Below, in pieces: positions 1 to 9,644 of a DNA stretch of 64,000 nt. Each line of letters opens with the position of its first letter. The first letter of the stretch is position 1. The stretch is from NCBI RefSeq assembly GCF_900114135.1, contig NZ_FORY01000006.1:1-64000 (forward strand). Direction: 5' to 3'. The notes under the pieces were generated by a model. That model was given only the letters and a program-made list of their open reading frames with translations, was not told the origin of the DNA and searched no databases. Origin of the DNA: Celeribacter halophilus. Lineage in GTDB: Bacteria > Pseudomonadota > Alphaproteobacteria > Rhodobacterales > Rhodobacteraceae. Both the position numbers and the translations under genes were made by a program.

Positions 1-644
1 AGTATCCAAAGACACCGAAAGCCGACAAACAGTGAAGCTGACACTCTATAATCAGGACCGAAATCCCTAAGAGCGCGATATACAGACGTTCTTGTCGTTA
101 AGACCAAACCGCCCACATATCTCTTCGTTCATCTATCAATTTCAAAGAGCACGAGACAAAAACCAGACCAGTGCGCCCTAACTTACGGCGCGCCCGCCCA
201 GATCTACCTCAAAATTTTCTCCGTCAGATCACCCAAACTTCCCTCAGTAACCTCAGTCACCCTGTTCCGTCTGTGCCATCTGGCGTCCCGTCCGCGCTGT
301 CTGCGCCGCCGGTGAAGGGGGTTCTAAGGCGAACAATCAAAACCCGCAAGCGATTCTTTGAAAGTTTTGTGAAAAAACATGCACTCAACTTACGAAACGC
401 CTTATTTTACGGGCTTTCGCGCATAAGTTTTTTGCAGCGTTCAAAGCCGAATTTTGCGCTTTCCCCTCCCCTCTTACGAAATACCGTCACAAATCACCGG
501 AATCACGCGGGTGAATCGCCCCCTTTCGCCTCTGAAATCTGCGAGTCGCGGGCGGTTTCCCTTAGGGAAGGGCGCTGTTTTTGTCATCCGAAGACAAAAT
601 CACCCGCTCTTTTGCCGACTCGCAAAAAACCAGCATCCACCAGA
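1..644. other. Intergenic stretch without a credible gene
   Basis: No reading frame here has a good ribosome-binding site or a recognisable product. The longest plus-strand frame (171-689) encodes a basic Ser/Pro/Arg-rich sequence that runs into the proV terminator. The middle part (about 270-400) goes from a GC-rich block containing CCGCCGGTGAAGGGGG into an A/T-rich tail, which looks like an untranslated leader or a dispersed intergenic element rather than coding DNA. The window edge cuts whatever lies to the left. Confidence 0.6.
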
Positions 645-676
645 CAAAAGAAAAGGGCGGGGTTTCCCCCGCCCTT
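645..676 (-). terminator. Rho-independent terminator of the betaine transporter operon
   Basis: Read on the minus strand, a perfect 10-bp stem (AAGGGCGGGG at one arm, CCCCGCCCTT at the other) closes a 4-nt GAAA-type loop and is followed by TTCTTTTG. It lies 25 nt past the proV stop codon. Confidence 0.9.
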
Positions 677-700
677 AGACCGTTCTTGATGGTGACGCGC

Positions 701-1777
701 TCAGGCGTAGCGCACTTCGTCGTCGCTATCGCTTTCCAGCGGCTTGAGCGCATTGATGGCGTCATCCAGAGACACCGCCCCCAAAGGCGCGCCAGAGATC
801 GACACCACAGGACAGGTGTGATCCGGTGCCTTGGTCAGCTTGGGCAGGGCCTGTTCGATCGACAGGCTGCCTTTGAGCGTCTCCCCCTGCCCCGTCGCAC
901 CCTTGCGACAGATGGAGCGGATACGCACCACCTTGGCGCGGTTGATGTCGCGAATGAAGTCGGTGATGTAATCGTCCGAGGGCTTCATGATGATGTCCTG
1001 CGGATCGCCCGACTGGATGATCTCCCCGTCCCGCAGGATCGCAATCGAGTCGGCAATGTTGAGCGCCTCGTCGAGATCGTGGGTGATGAAGATGATCGTC
1101 TTGTGCAGTTCTTCCTGCAATTCGAGCAGGATCGACTGCATGTCCGTGCGGATCAGCGGGTCGAGCGCGGAGAAGGCTTCGTCCATCAACAGAATGTCCG
1201 CATCCGTCGCCAAGGCACGGGCGAGGCCCACGCGCTGTTGCTGGCCACCGGAGAGTTGCGATGGGTATTGCTCCTCAAACCCGTTGAGACCCACACGATC
1301 CAGCCATTTGCGCGCGCGCACATCGGCTTCGCCATCGGCTACGCCCTGAATTTCCAGACCGTATTTCGCATTTTCCAACACGGTGCGGTGCGGCAGGAGG
1401 CCGAATTTCTGGAACACCATAGACATTTTGAACCGCCGCAGGTCGCGCAACTGATCGCGTGACATGGACAGCACGTCCTCGCCATCAACCCAGATTTCAC
1501 CGGAGGTCGGCTCGATCAAGCGGTTCAGGTGACGGATCAAGGTGGACTTGCCCGAACCGGACAGGCCCATAATCACCTGAATCCCCTTGGCGGGGATGTC
1601 GAGGTTGATGTTGTTCAGCCCCAGAGCATGCCCGTGCTGATCCATCAATTCGGGTTTGGTCATACCCTCTTTCACATGCTCCAGCGCGGCTTTCGGGGCA
1701 TCCCCGAAAATCTTGTAGAGATTGCGAATGGATACTTTGACCTCTGTGGAGGTCTCTGTCGTGACAGGATCAGCCAT
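701..1777 (-). CDS. proV: Glycine betaine/proline-type ABC transporter, ATP-binding protein
   Basis: This is the ATPase of an osmolyte importer that takes up quaternary amines such as betaine. At 358 aa it shows Walker [10 protein letters not shown] (residues 71-79), a Q-loop near 123, signature LSGGQQQR from 175 and Walker B ILLMDE (195-200). The N-terminal extension before the first strand is typical of the ProV/OpuAA/ChoV branch. The C-terminal part after about 275 is shorter than the double CBS module of E. coli ProV and fits one CBS-like unit, so osmosensing may differ. It overlaps the permease gene by 8 bp, so the two are probably translationally coupled. The exact substrate (betaine, choline, DMSP) cannot be read from the sequence. 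Confidence 0.9.
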   Translation of the reverse strand: MADPVTTETSTEVKVSIRNLYKIFGDAPKAALEHVKEGMTKPELMDQHGHALGLNNINLDIPAKGIQVIMGLSGSGKSTLIRHLNRLIEPTSGEIWVDGEDVLSMSRDQLRDLRRFKMSMVFQKFGLLPHRTVLENAKYGLEIQGVADGEADVRARKWLDRVGLNGFEEQYPSQLSGGQQQRVGLARALATDADILLMDEAFSALDPLIRTDMQSILLELQEELHKTIIFITHDLDEALNIADSIAILRDGEIIQSGDPQDIIMKPSDDYITDFIRDINRAKVVRIRSICRKGATGQGETLKGSLSIEQALPKLTKAPDHTCPVVSISGAPLGAVSLDDAINALKPLESDSDDEVRYA

Positions 1778-2657
1778 GGCCAGTCTCCCGATATGCTTGC
1801 AGGCGTTTGCCGTAGGTCTGGCTCACACGGTCAAAAATGATGGCCAAAGCCACGATGGCGAGACCGTTCATCAGGCCCAGCGCAAGATACTGGTTGGAAA
1901 TGGCGCGCAGCACAGGTGTGCCGAGGCCCTTCACGCCGATCATCGAAGCAATCACCACCATCGACAGCGCCATCATGATCGTCTGGTTCACACCGGCGAA
2001 GATATTCGGAAGCGCCAGCGGAATCTGCACGCCGAAGAGTTTCTCCCGTGCCGATGCTCCGAAGGCGTCTGCGGCCTCCATAACATCCTTGTCCACAAGG
2101 CGAATGCCCAGATTGGTCAGACGCACGATAGGCGGAAGCGCATAGATGCACACGGCCAGAAGCCCCGGCACCTTGCCGATGCCCAGAAGCATCACCACAG
2201 GGATGAGGTAAACAAAAGACGGGATGGTCTGCATGATATCAAGGATCGGGGTGACGATCCGCTGCGCGATGTTGGACCGCGCCATCAGGATGCCGATGGG
2301 AATGCCCACCGTAATACAGACAAAGGTCGCCACCGAGATCATAGCCAGCGTGGCCATCGTGTCTTCCCACATGCCGAAATATCCGATCACCAGAAAGGCA
2401 AAGATGGTTCCGACGGTGATTTTCCAGCTCCGCGCACCCAGCCATGCCAGAAGCGCAATCGCCGCGATAACCAGAGGCCATGGCGCATTGGTCAGCAGGT
2501 TTTCGAACCAGATCAGAAATTTGAGAAGGGGGGAGAAGAATGCTTCGAGATTGTCCCCGAAAGCGCGAGAGAAGGTGCGGAAGCCTTCATCAACAGATTG
2601 CCGCAGGGCCGAAAGATCTCGTCGACCAAGCGACGGAAATTCAATAAGCCAGTCCAT
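1770..2657 (-). CDS. proW: Glycine betaine/proline-type ABC transporter, permease
   Basis: This is an inner-membrane permease of the ProW/OpuAB family with several hydrophobic segments and the binding-protein-dependent transport motif around GIPIGILMARSN. The start at 2657 (MDWLIEF) is preferred because AAGGA sits 8 nt upstream. An upstream in-frame ATG at 2693 would add 12 residues but has a poorly spaced site. The gene lies between the binding-protein gene (189 nt upstream, with a hairpin between) and proV, which it overlaps by 8 bp. Only one permease is present, as usual for this family, so a homodimer is expected. Confidence 0.9.
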   Translation of the reverse strand: MDWLIEFPSLGRRDLSALRQSVDEGFRTFSRAFGDNLEAFFSPLLKFLIWFENLLTNAPWPLVIAAIALLAWLGARSWKITVGTIFAFLVIGYFGMWEDTMATLAMISVATFVCITVGIPIGILMARSNIAQRIVTPILDIMQTIPSFVYLIPVVMLLGIGKVPGLLAVCIYALPPIVRLTNLGIRLVDKDVMEAADAFGASAREKLFGVQIPLALPNIFAGVNQTIMMALSMVVIASMIGVKGLGTPVLRAISNQYLALGLMNGLAIVALAIIFDRVSQTYGKRLQAYRETGHG

Positions 2658-2794
2658 ATATGATGTCCTTGTGCCATGACGTTTCCCATCCACCTTGACA
2701 CAGGTTCACGAGAACACGCCGGATAATGTCTCCATGCAGGGCGAATTTTGGCAACCTGTATCCCACAGGCGTCACGAAATCCGCTAAACTGCGT

Positions 2795-2824
2795 GGGGGC
2801 CGCACCAGCTTTGATGCGACCCCC
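2795..2824 (-). promoter_or_regulatory. Intercistronic stem-loop between proX and proW
   Basis: The arms GGGGGCCGCA (2795-2804) and TGCGACCCCC (2815-2824) form a 10-bp stem with one C-A mismatch on the plus strand, a G-T pair on the transcribed minus strand, and a 10-nt loop. No T tract follows, so it is more likely an mRNA-stabilising or partial-termination element that keeps the binding-protein transcript more abundant than the permease/ATPase message. Confidence 0.65.
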
Positions 2825-2846
2825 TCCGAAATTCAGAAAGCTGCCA

Positions 2847-3854
2847 TCAAAGGGCGTCTTTCACCTTTTCGGCGACATCTTCAGGCACCCACTGGGTCCA
2901 GATATCTTCTTTGGTCGCGAGGAATTCGTAAGCGGCATCCTCACCGGTGGCCTGATTGTCGTTCATATAAACGAGCATCGCATTGACCACATCACCCGGA
3001 ACTACGCGTTTCGCGAGATAGCCCATCGCGACAGCATTCTCTTCGGCAAACTCGGCAGTCACCACAGAGTGCACTACGGATTCAGTCCAGCTCGACGGTT
3101 GCGGATCGGCACATTCGTCAACGGATTTCACCATACAGCCGTCCCAGTTCTCGGTGCCGGCCCACTCTGCCTCGAACGGCAGCATTTGCAGGTCGTATTT
3201 GCCGATGACCGCAGTCGGAGACCAGTAGTAGCCAAACCACGGCTCGTCACGCTCCACAGCCTTGGCGATAGACCCGTCGAGACCGGCGGATGAACCCGGA
3301 TCAACCAGAACCCAGCCTTTTTCTTCCATGTCGAATGCACGGAACATATTCGCATTGGCAAGCTGACAGCCCCAGCCCGCAGGACAGCCCATGAAGGCGC
3401 CTTTGTCTTCATCTTCGATGTAGGGCACCAGCTCGGGGTGTTCGAGCATCTTCTCGACCGTATCGATCTCGGGGTGGTCTTCCATGAATTTCTTCGTCAC
3501 CCACCAGCCTTCGCCAAGACCCGTGATCGGGCCTTCAAGGGCAGAAAGCATCCGACCTTCTTCAATGGCCGCATTAAGCGGTTCGCGGACGGCATTAACC
3601 CAAAGTTCAGGGGCCAGATCCGGTTCGCCTTTTTCGTTCATCGAGGTGAACGTGGGTGTCGTGTCGCCGCTGATCAGCTCGACATCGCAACCATAGCCTT
3701 CTTCGAGGATGATCGCATCGACATTCGCCAGAAGAGAGGCCGAAGCCCAGTTCATCTCGGCGATCGTGACATCGCCACAGTCTTCGGCGAAAGCGCCACC
3801 CGCGAGGGCAGCAAGGGCCAAAGAACTGGCCGCAATTTTAGTCGTAAATTTCAT
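2847..3854 (-). CDS. proX: Glycine betaine/proline-type ABC transporter, substrate-binding protein
   Basis: This is a 335-aa periplasmic binding protein of the OpuAC family. It has a classical signal peptide cleaved after about residue 23 (AFA before EDCGD) and no lipobox Cys. Aromatic clusters in segments such as MNWAS, GEGWWV and WFGYYWSP are the sort of residues that box quaternary ammonium groups in this family. GGGAG lies 7 nt before the ATG. It is first in the operon with the permease and ATPase, and the 137-162 bp region upstream carries an inverted repeat. Whether betaine, proline betaine, choline or DMSP is bound is not decided by the sequence alone. Confidence 0.9.
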   Translation of the reverse strand: MKFTTKIAASSLALAALAGGAFAEDCGDVTIAEMNWASASLLANVDAIILEEGYGCDVELISGDTTPTFTSMNEKGEPDLAPELWVNAVREPLNAAIEEGRMLSALEGPITGLGEGWWVTKKFMEDHPEIDTVEKMLEHPELVPYIEDEDKGAFMGCPAGWGCQLANANMFRAFDMEEKGWVLVDPGSSAGLDGSIAKAVERDEPWFGYYWSPTAVIGKYDLQMLPFEAEWAGTENWDGCMVKSVDECADPQPSSWTESVVHSVVTAEFAEENAVAMGYLAKRVVPGDVVNAMLVYMNDNQATGEDAAYEFLATKEDIWTQWVPEDVAEKVKDAL

Positions 3855-4377
3855 AAGGGGGACTCCCGCTTACTTCGTGTGTGTGTCTGCCGGCTCGGTC
3901 CTCCTAAAGCAAGGATGTGTCGAGACCGGTCACCACCCCGAATTGGGCGATTTCTCCGCGCTTGCCGTTCGCTGCCTGTCGTGGCCGCCTCTATACGGTA
4001 TTTCTACCCGGTATAGGCAATGCAAGCCACAGGCGCCCCGAGCCCCGTATCCGACCTGTTACAAGACAGGACATGGTCACATGAGGCACGATCCGGCGGA
4101 GCGTGTGCATAACCCATCATATCAAGCCCTGTGATGCAAGCGGCTTCCTGCTCAATGCATAGATATTGGGCATGTAACGTTACGCCACCGCTACACCCAG
4201 TGGCATTTCCCGTTTCTGTGCCGTCTCCGGAGGCGCTCCGAGGGCCATCAGCCATGCCAAATTTCCCGAAAATCTGTGGTTCAGTCTTTTCGCGAAACGC
4301 TTTAACAGTCGATCCGACCGAGATGACCCGCGCGTATTGCCCGCGCCAAGACCTGCATCGGGGGATAAGGATAGATC
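3855..4377. other. Divergent promoter region between proX and the ABC exporter
   Basis: No gene is seen in these 523 nt. They contain an inverted repeat with arms CTATAC and GTATAG (3991-4016, extended internally by GG and CC), 137 bp upstream of proX and a reasonable operator candidate. They also hold a perfect 10-bp palindrome GTAACGTTAC (4174-4183) with the central CG typical of LacI-family operators. No LacI-family gene is present in the window. Confidence 0.5.
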
Positions 4378-6165
4378 ATGGCCACTGACCGCACACTGAC
4401 AGATGCCGCCGAGCGCGCGAAATCGAAACGCATTGGCGCACTGGCCGAACTGTGGCCATTCCTGCGCCCCTACACCGGCCTGATGGCCGCCGCGATCATC
4501 GCGCTTGTCATCACCGCCTGTATCTCGCTCATCCTGCCGCTGGCCGTGCGCCGCGTGGTGGACGGGTTCCAGAGCGCGGGCGTTGTGCTGCTCGACCAGT
4601 ATTTCAGCGCCGCCCTGATGATTGCGGGGGCTTTGGCGCTTGGCACGGGGATGCGCTATTATCTTGTCACCCGTCTGGGTGAACGCGTTGTGGCCGACAT
4701 CCGAAAATCCGTTTTCGACCGGATGATCCGCATGTCCCCCGCCTTCTACGAGAAAATCATGACCGGCGAGGTGCTCTCGCGCATCACAACCGACACCACG
4801 CTGATCCTCTCCGTGATCGGCTCTTCGATCTCGGTCGCGCTGCGCAATGCGCTGATCATGCTGGGCGGGCTGGTGCTGATGCTGTTTACCTCCGCCAAAC
4901 TTACGGGGCTTGTTCTTCTGATTGTGCCCGTGGTCATCGTGCCGATCATCGTGCTGGGACGGCGCCTGCGCAAACTCTCGCGCGAAAATCAGGAATGGAT
5001 CGCCTCCTCCTCCGGCACCGCCTCCGAGGCGCTGCTCTCCGCCCAGACCGTGCAGGCCTTCACCGGCGAAGCACAACAGGCCGCGCGGTTCGACGAGGTG
5101 ACGGAAAAGAGCTTCACCTCCGCCCATACCCGCATCAAAACCCGCGCCGCCATGACCGTGATCGTCATTGCACTGATTTTCTCCGGCGTGGTCGGCGTGC
5201 TCTGGATCGGCGCGCGCGATGTGCGCACAGACGCGATGACCATCGGTGAACTGGTGCAATTCGTGATCTACGCCATCATGGTCGCAGGGGCGGCTGGGGC
5301 ACTGTCCGAAATCTGGGGCGAATTGCAACGCGCCGCAGGGGCCACCGAACGGCTTGTCGAACTGCTCTCCTCCGACGATCCGGTCAAAGATCCCGCCCAT
5401 CCCAAGCCTGTCCCCTCTCCCGTCCAAGGCGCCGTCAGCTTTCAGGATGTGCGCTTCTTCTACCCCTCGCGACCGACCACGCCCGCGCTGGACGGCGTGT
5501 CCTTTGACATCAAGCCGGGCGAAACCGTCGCCCTCGTCGGCCCGTCAGGCGCGGGGAAATCCACGATCATCCAACTTTTGCAGCGGTTCTATGACCCGCA
5601 AGAGGGCGTGATCTCCATCGACGGACAGCCCATTGCCGATATGGCGCGCGGAGATTTCCGCCGCCACATCGCGCTGGTGCCGCAAGATCCGGTGATCTTC
5701 GCCGCCTCTGCCGCCGACAACATCCGTTTCGGTCGCCCCGATGCCTCGATGGAGGATGTCATCAAAGCCGCCAAGGCCGCCGCTGCCGACGGTTTCCTCT
5801 CGCAACTGCCCGAAGGCTACGACTCCTATGTGGGCGAGCGCGGCATCATGTTGTCCGGCGGCCAGAAACAGCGCGTGGCCATTGCCCGTGCGATCCTGCG
5901 CGATGCACCGATCCTGCTCTTGGACGAAGCCACCTCCGCGCTCGATTCCGAATCCGAGCAAGCCGTGCAAACCGCAGTCGAAGACATGGCCCGCACCCGC
6001 ACCACGCTGATCGTGGCGCACCGTCTGGCTACGGTGAAAAAGGCCGACCGCATTCTGGTCTTTGAAGATGGCAAGATTGTCGCCTCCGGCACCCATGAGG
6101 ATCTGGTCGCGCAGGGCGGGCTTTATGCACGGCTGGCCAAGCTGCAATTCACCAACGGGGAGTAA
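4378..6165 (+). CDS. ABC exporter half-transporter (fused membrane and ATPase domains)
   Basis: This 595-aa type IV ABC exporter is of the ABCB/MsbA/BmrA type. The transmembrane domain covers about residues 30-320 with six hydrophobic segments. The nucleotide-binding domain has Walker A GPSGAGKST (388-396), signature LSGGQKQR (from 492) and Walker B ILLLDEATSALD (from 512). Half-transporters of this form act as homodimers that export lipids, drugs or peptides, and the substrate cannot be assigned here. It stands alone upstream of a LysM protein with an 86-nt gap, so co-transcription is possible but unproven. Confidence 0.88.
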   Translation: MATDRTLTDAAERAKSKRIGALAELWPFLRPYTGLMAAAIIALVITACISLILPLAVRRVVDGFQSAGVVLLDQYFSAALMIAGALALGTGMRYYLVTRLGERVVADIRKSVFDRMIRMSPAFYEKIMTGEVLSRITTDTTLILSVIGSSISVALRNALIMLGGLVLMLFTSAKLTGLVLLIVPVVIVPIIVLGRRLRKLSRENQEWIASSSGTASEALLSAQTVQAFTGEAQQAARFDEVTEKSFTSAHTRIKTRAAMTVIVIALIFSGVVGVLWIGARDVRTDAMTIGELVQFVIYAIMVAGAAGALSEIWGELQRAAGATERLVELLSSDDPVKDPAHPKPVPSPVQGAVSFQDVRFFYPSRPTTPALDGVSFDIKPGETVALVGPSGAGKSTIIQLLQRFYDPQEGVISIDGQPIADMARGDFRRHIALVPQDPVIFAASAADNIRFGRPDASMEDVIKAAKAAAADGFLSQLPEGYDSYVGERGIMLSGGQKQRVAIARAILRDAPILLLDEATSALDSESEQAVQTAVEDMARTRTTLIVAHRLATVKKADRILVFEDGKIVASGTHEDLVAQGGLYARLAKLQFTNGE

Positions 6166-6251
6166 GACGGGGAGCAGTGCGCAAAATTCCCGTTTCCTTC
6201 CGGCCCCGCGTTCAGCATAGTTTGAATCAACCCAAATACAGGAGATGAGTG

Positions 6252-6674
6252 ATGGGACTTTTCAGCTTTGTAAAAGACGCAGGTAAAAAAGTATTCGGCA
6301 AGAAAGAGGAAGAGGCCGATGCCGACGCCATTCTGGCCGAGATCAAAGCCCTTGGACTTGAGGCCGAAGGCGTCGAAGTGGCAATGGACGGCGACAAGGT
6401 TGTTCTGGGCGGCACCGTCACCGATCAGGTGACCAAAGAGAAAATCATCATGGCCGCAGGCAATGTCGAAGGCGTCGCCGCTGTCGAAGACACGCTTGAA
6501 GGCAATGATCCGGTGTTCCACGAAGTCAAAAAGGGCGACACGCTTTGGGGCATTTCCAAAGCGGCTCTGGGCGACGGCAACCGCTACATGGAGATTTTCG
6601 AGGCCAACAAGCCGATGCTCTCCGATCCAGACAAAATCTATCCGGGCCAGATGCTTATCATCCCGCAGGGCTAA
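6252..6674 (+). CDS. BON and LysM domain protein (Kbp/YgaU-like)
   Basis: This 140-aa protein has a BON-like segment (about residues 25-75, with GTVTDQV) followed by a C-terminal LysM module (about 90-139, with KKGDTLWGIS and YPGQMLIIP). The same architecture is found in E. coli Kbp (YgaU), a small potassium-binding protein. No signal peptide is visible, which fits a cytoplasmic Kbp-like role rather than a wall anchor. ATG 6252 is used because AGGAG lies 7 nt upstream; a GTG at 6249 is in frame. A strong terminator follows, so the gene ends its transcription unit. Confidence 0.85.
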   Translation: MGLFSFVKDAGKKVFGKKEEEADADAILAEIKALGLEAEGVEVAMDGDKVVLGGTVTDQVTKEKIIMAAGNVEGVAAVEDTLEGNDPVFHEVKKGDTLWGISKAALGDGNRYMEIFEANKPMLSDPDKIYPGQMLIIPQG

Positions 6675-6714
6675 TCCGAAAATTTTACTAAAATTCAAAG
6701 TAAACTTCCGACAA

Positions 6715-6741
6715 GACGCCGCATCACCGCGGCGTCTTTTT
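6715..6741 (+). terminator. Rho-independent terminator after the LysM gene
   Basis: The arms GACGCCGC (6715-6722) and GCGGCGTC (6729-6736) form a perfect 8-bp stem with a 6-nt loop, followed by TTTTTC. Confidence 0.92.
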
Positions 6742-6881
6742 CTTGAGCGAATCCGCATTTACGCTTTAATGCGCCGCATCCCTTCCCGATCGCCCCAACG
6801 GAAAACTTGCCCGAGCGCCGGAAACAAAGGCTATATGATGGATGTTCTGTTTTGTAACGCGGTCGCCGGGTTGGTGTAGAT

Positions 6882-7157
6882 ATGGATCAAAAACAGGAGT
6901 TGCTCGAACAGAGGATCACGGAGCGCCTGTTGGTCGAGCGTCAAACCCCGCATGACGCCCTGCGCGGTCTCATCGCCCAGCCCGACGCACCGGACCCGAT
7001 GGCGGCTGTTTTCGCGCTGACCACGGTTGCCGCGGATATGGCAGGCTGGGGGGAGCCGCCACTGGAACGTCTCGCGGATCAGTGTTTTTCCGAGGCCGCG
7101 CTTTTCATCTGCGAGCTTTGGGCGGCAGGTTACCGGCTTGAACCCCCGCCAGAATGA
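6882..7157 (+). CDS. Hypothetical small acidic protein
   Basis: This 91-aa protein shows no signal peptide, membrane segment or cysteine pattern suggesting a fold I can name. It is mostly helical in appearance, with a cluster of Leu/Ala and acidic residues and one Cys pair separated by 11 residues near the C-terminus. The site before the ATG is weak (GGTG). The frame has normal codon usage and ends 40 nt before the DUF2254 gene on the same strand, so a two-gene unit is plausible. Confidence 0.6.
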   Translation: MDQKQELLEQRITERLLVERQTPHDALRGLIAQPDAPDPMAAVFALTTVAADMAGWGEPPLERLADQCFSEAALFICELWAAGYRLEPPPE

Positions 7158-7197
7158 GCCATCATAGACCCAGCGTCCGTAGAGCAAAGGCACCGAT

Positions 7198-8496
7198 ATG
7201 TATGATCTTCTGAGAAAGCCTTTGCTGTTCTTCCGGCGCTACTATCACGCGCTCTGGCTGCGCGTGACGCTCTATGCGCTTTTGTCTCTGGTGGTCTCGC
7301 TGGTCACGCTGGTGCTGCGCCACTACCTGCCAAACGAATGGACCCAGTTGATCGACGCCTCCGCCGTCACGCCGGTCCTGACCATTCTCGCCTCCTCCAT
7401 GCTCGCGGTCTCGACCTTTTCGCTCAACGTCATGGTCAGCGCCCATGCCTCTGCGGCGGCAACGGCCACACCGCGTATTCACCGGCTGTTGCTTCAGGAC
7501 ACAACCACGCAATCTGTGCTGGCCGCCTTTATTGGGGCATTCATCTTTGCGCTGACATCCATCATCCTGTTCCGCACCCATCTCTATGGCGACGAAGAGG
7601 CGATTGTCGTCATGGCCATCACCATCCTTGCGGTCGTGGTCATCATCATCGCCATGCTGCGCTGGATCGAACATCTCAGCCAGCTTGGCAGTCTCGACAA
7701 CAGTCTCGACCTTGCCGAACACGAAGCCCGCCGCAGCCTCACCATGCTGCGCAAAGACCCTGCTTTGGGCGCGAACCTGTTGACGCCGGACACGGTGCTG
7801 CCGGAAAACACAACCGAAATCCGCGCCCACAAGACCGGATATATCCAGTTCATCGACACCCGCAGCCTCAACGACTGCGCCGGCGATCAGGGGTTGATCT
7901 ATGTGTTGCAACGCCCCGGCCAGTTTGTGCTGGAAGGCAGCCTTCTGGCCCAAGCCTCCGGTCTGACGCCCGAGGCGGATCACGCGGCGATTGTGCGCGG
8001 GTTTGTCATCGGCGCCACCCGCACCCATGAGGTCGATGCGGAGTTCAGCCTCACCACCCTGTCGGAAATTTCTTCGAAAGCCCTGTCTCCGGGCATCAAC
8101 GATCCCGGCACCGCGATTGATGCGATCACGCGGCTGACCGCACTGTTCTGGCACACCGCACAGATAGACCCGACCCCCAAACTCCGCGCGCCACGGGTGT
8201 TCTGTCCGCCGCCCGCCTCGCACGACCTCTTTCACGCCGCCTTTGCCGCCACAGCCCGCGACGGGGCCGGATGTCTTGAGGTTTGCACGGCACTCCGCCG
8301 CTGTCTTCTGGCCTTGTCCGAGGCACCGGACACGGAATTTGCGGAAGCGGCACACGAGATGGCGCAGCGCGCATTGGACTACGCTACCAATGCGCTACCA
8401 CTCGACAACGAGAAACGCGCGTTGGTTGCCGTCTCCCCGCTCGGGAAAACATGGGCGGATCAGAGCTTTTCGACCACCACTGAGCCAACCGAATAG
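7198..8496 (+). CDS. DUF2254 family membrane protein
   Basis: This 432-aa predicted inner-membrane protein has about four hydrophobic segments in the first 160 residues and a soluble C-terminal part. The family hallmark block around residues 290-310 (SPGINDPGTAIDAI) places it in DUF2254, a widespread family of unknown function. AGG lies about 8 nt before the ATG. Its last 37 bp overlap the 3' end of the convergent FabH-like gene, so the two transcripts are antisense at their tails. Function is unassigned. Confidence 0.85.
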   Translation: MYDLLRKPLLFFRRYYHALWLRVTLYALLSLVVSLVTLVLRHYLPNEWTQLIDASAVTPVLTILASSMLAVSTFSLNVMVSAHASAAATATPRIHRLLLQDTTTQSVLAAFIGAFIFALTSIILFRTHLYGDEEAIVVMAITILAVVVIIIAMLRWIEHLSQLGSLDNSLDLAEHEARRSLTMLRKDPALGANLLTPDTVLPENTTEIRAHKTGYIQFIDTRSLNDCAGDQGLIYVLQRPGQFVLEGSLLAQASGLTPEADHAAIVRGFVIGATRTHEVDAEFSLTTLSEISSKALSPGINDPGTAIDAITRLTALFWHTAQIDPTPKLRAPRVFCPPPASHDLFHAAFAATARDGAGCLEVCTALRRCLLALSEAPDTEFAEAAHEMAQRALDYATNALPLDNEKRALVAVSPLGKTWADQSFSTTTEPTE

Positions 8497-9578
8497 CCCG
8501 CCCCGAAAGAACAGATCAGCCCCAGATCCCCCTGCGACAGCCCCTCGCCATGCTGCGCGAAGGCAATGATCGACCCCGCCGACGAGGTGTTGGCGTAGTC
8601 TTGCAGGATGTTGGGCTGTTCTTCCGGCGTCGGCACGCGGCCCAGAACCTTTTTGCCGATGTAGTCATTCATCGACTTGTTCGCCTGATGCAGCCAGAGA
8701 CGCTTGAGCGTGGTCGGGTCTTGCCCCTCCTCCTCCATATGCTGCGCGATATGTTGGGACACGAGCGGCAGCACCTCTTTGAACACTTTGCGCCCGTTCT
8801 GCATGAACTGCATGTCGCGGCGGTCGTCCATCTGGTCATGGGCCCGACGCAGGAAGCCGTTGTTGTTGCGAATGTTGTTGGAAAACTGCGTGGCGCAGCG
8901 GCTGGAGAGCAGCTTGAACTGCGGCTTGGTCGCCACATCTGCAGCCTCCAGAAGCACCGCGGTCGCCACATCGCCAAAGATGAAATGGCAGTCACGGTCG
9001 CGCCATTCGAGATGGCCGGAGGTGATCTCCGGACAAAGCACCAAAGCACGTTTGATCGAGCCCGCGCGGATCATGTCTGCAGCAGTCTGGATACCGAATG
9101 TTGCCGAGGAACAGGCCACATTCATATCAAAGGCAAAACCGCCCGCCCCCATGAGCGCCTGAATTTCCACCGCCATAGCGGGATAGGCCCGTTCCATATT
9201 CGACGCGGCACACAGGATCAGGTCAACATCAGACGCCTCGACACCGCCTGCCTCCAGCGCCGTCTTGGCCGCATCCAGCGCCATTTCGGCCATAAGAGAC
9301 GGTTCGTCATCCCCACGCGGCGGATAGCTCGGACACATGCGATGCGGGTCCAGAATACCATCCTTTTCCATCACATATCGGCTCTCGATCCCCGAGGCGG
9401 CAAAGATGAACTCGGAGGAGGAATAGGACTTCGCCTCGACCGTCCCCGCCGCAATCTCTTCGGCATGTTCGGCGTTGAAAAGATCAACATAGGCGTTGAA
9501 GGACGCCACCAACTCGTCATTGGAAATGGAATATGGCGGGGTAAAAACACCGGTGCCACTGATCACAACCTCTTTCAT
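8460..9578 (-). CDS. Beta-ketoacyl-ACP synthase III-like (FabH-like) condensing enzyme
   Basis: This 372-aa thiolase-fold enzyme has the Cys-His-Asn triad of KAS III: Cys156 in NVACSSATFG, His297 in LWLHQAN and Asn330 in YANTSSAGS. It is longer than housekeeping FabH (about 320 aa) because of insertions in residues 40-90, so it probably uses a non-standard acyl starter. ATG 9578 is chosen because AAGGAG lies 7 nt upstream; an 84-residue upstream extension in the same frame has no family similarity. It is divergent from an acyl-CoA ligase over 245 bp, suggesting that the ligase supplies or consumes its substrate. Confidence 0.85.
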   Translation of the reverse strand: MKEVVISGTGVFTPPYSISNDELVASFNAYVDLFNAEHAEEIAAGTVEAKSYSSSEFIFAASGIESRYVMEKDGILDPHRMCPSYPPRGDDEPSLMAEMALDAAKTALEAGGVEASDVDLILCAASNMERAYPAMAVEIQALMGAGGFAFDMNVACSSATFGIQTAADMIRAGSIKRALVLCPEITSGHLEWRDRDCHFIFGDVATAVLLEAADVATKPQFKLLSSRCATQFSNNIRNNNGFLRRAHDQMDDRRDMQFMQNGRKVFKEVLPLVSQHIAQHMEEEGQDPTTLKRLWLHQANKSMNDYIGKKVLGRVPTPEEQPNILQDYANTSSAGSIIAFAQHGEGLSQGDLGLICSFGAGYSVGSVVVEKL

Positions 9579-9644
9579 CCCGCCGCTCCTTATGCCAGAT
9601 CGAAGTGGATGCAACCTAGTCAGCCCGAAGCCATTCGTCCACCA

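Noticed and set aside
171-689. A 172-codon open frame in the left intergenic region
   Set aside because: No ribosome-binding site, low-complexity Ser/Pro/Arg/Lys content, and it runs through the proV terminator on the other strand.
4174-4183. LacI-type operator GTAACGTTAC
   Set aside because: A 10-bp palindrome alone is weak; no LacI-family regulator or sugar gene is nearby. Mentioned only as a candidate in the intergenic entry.
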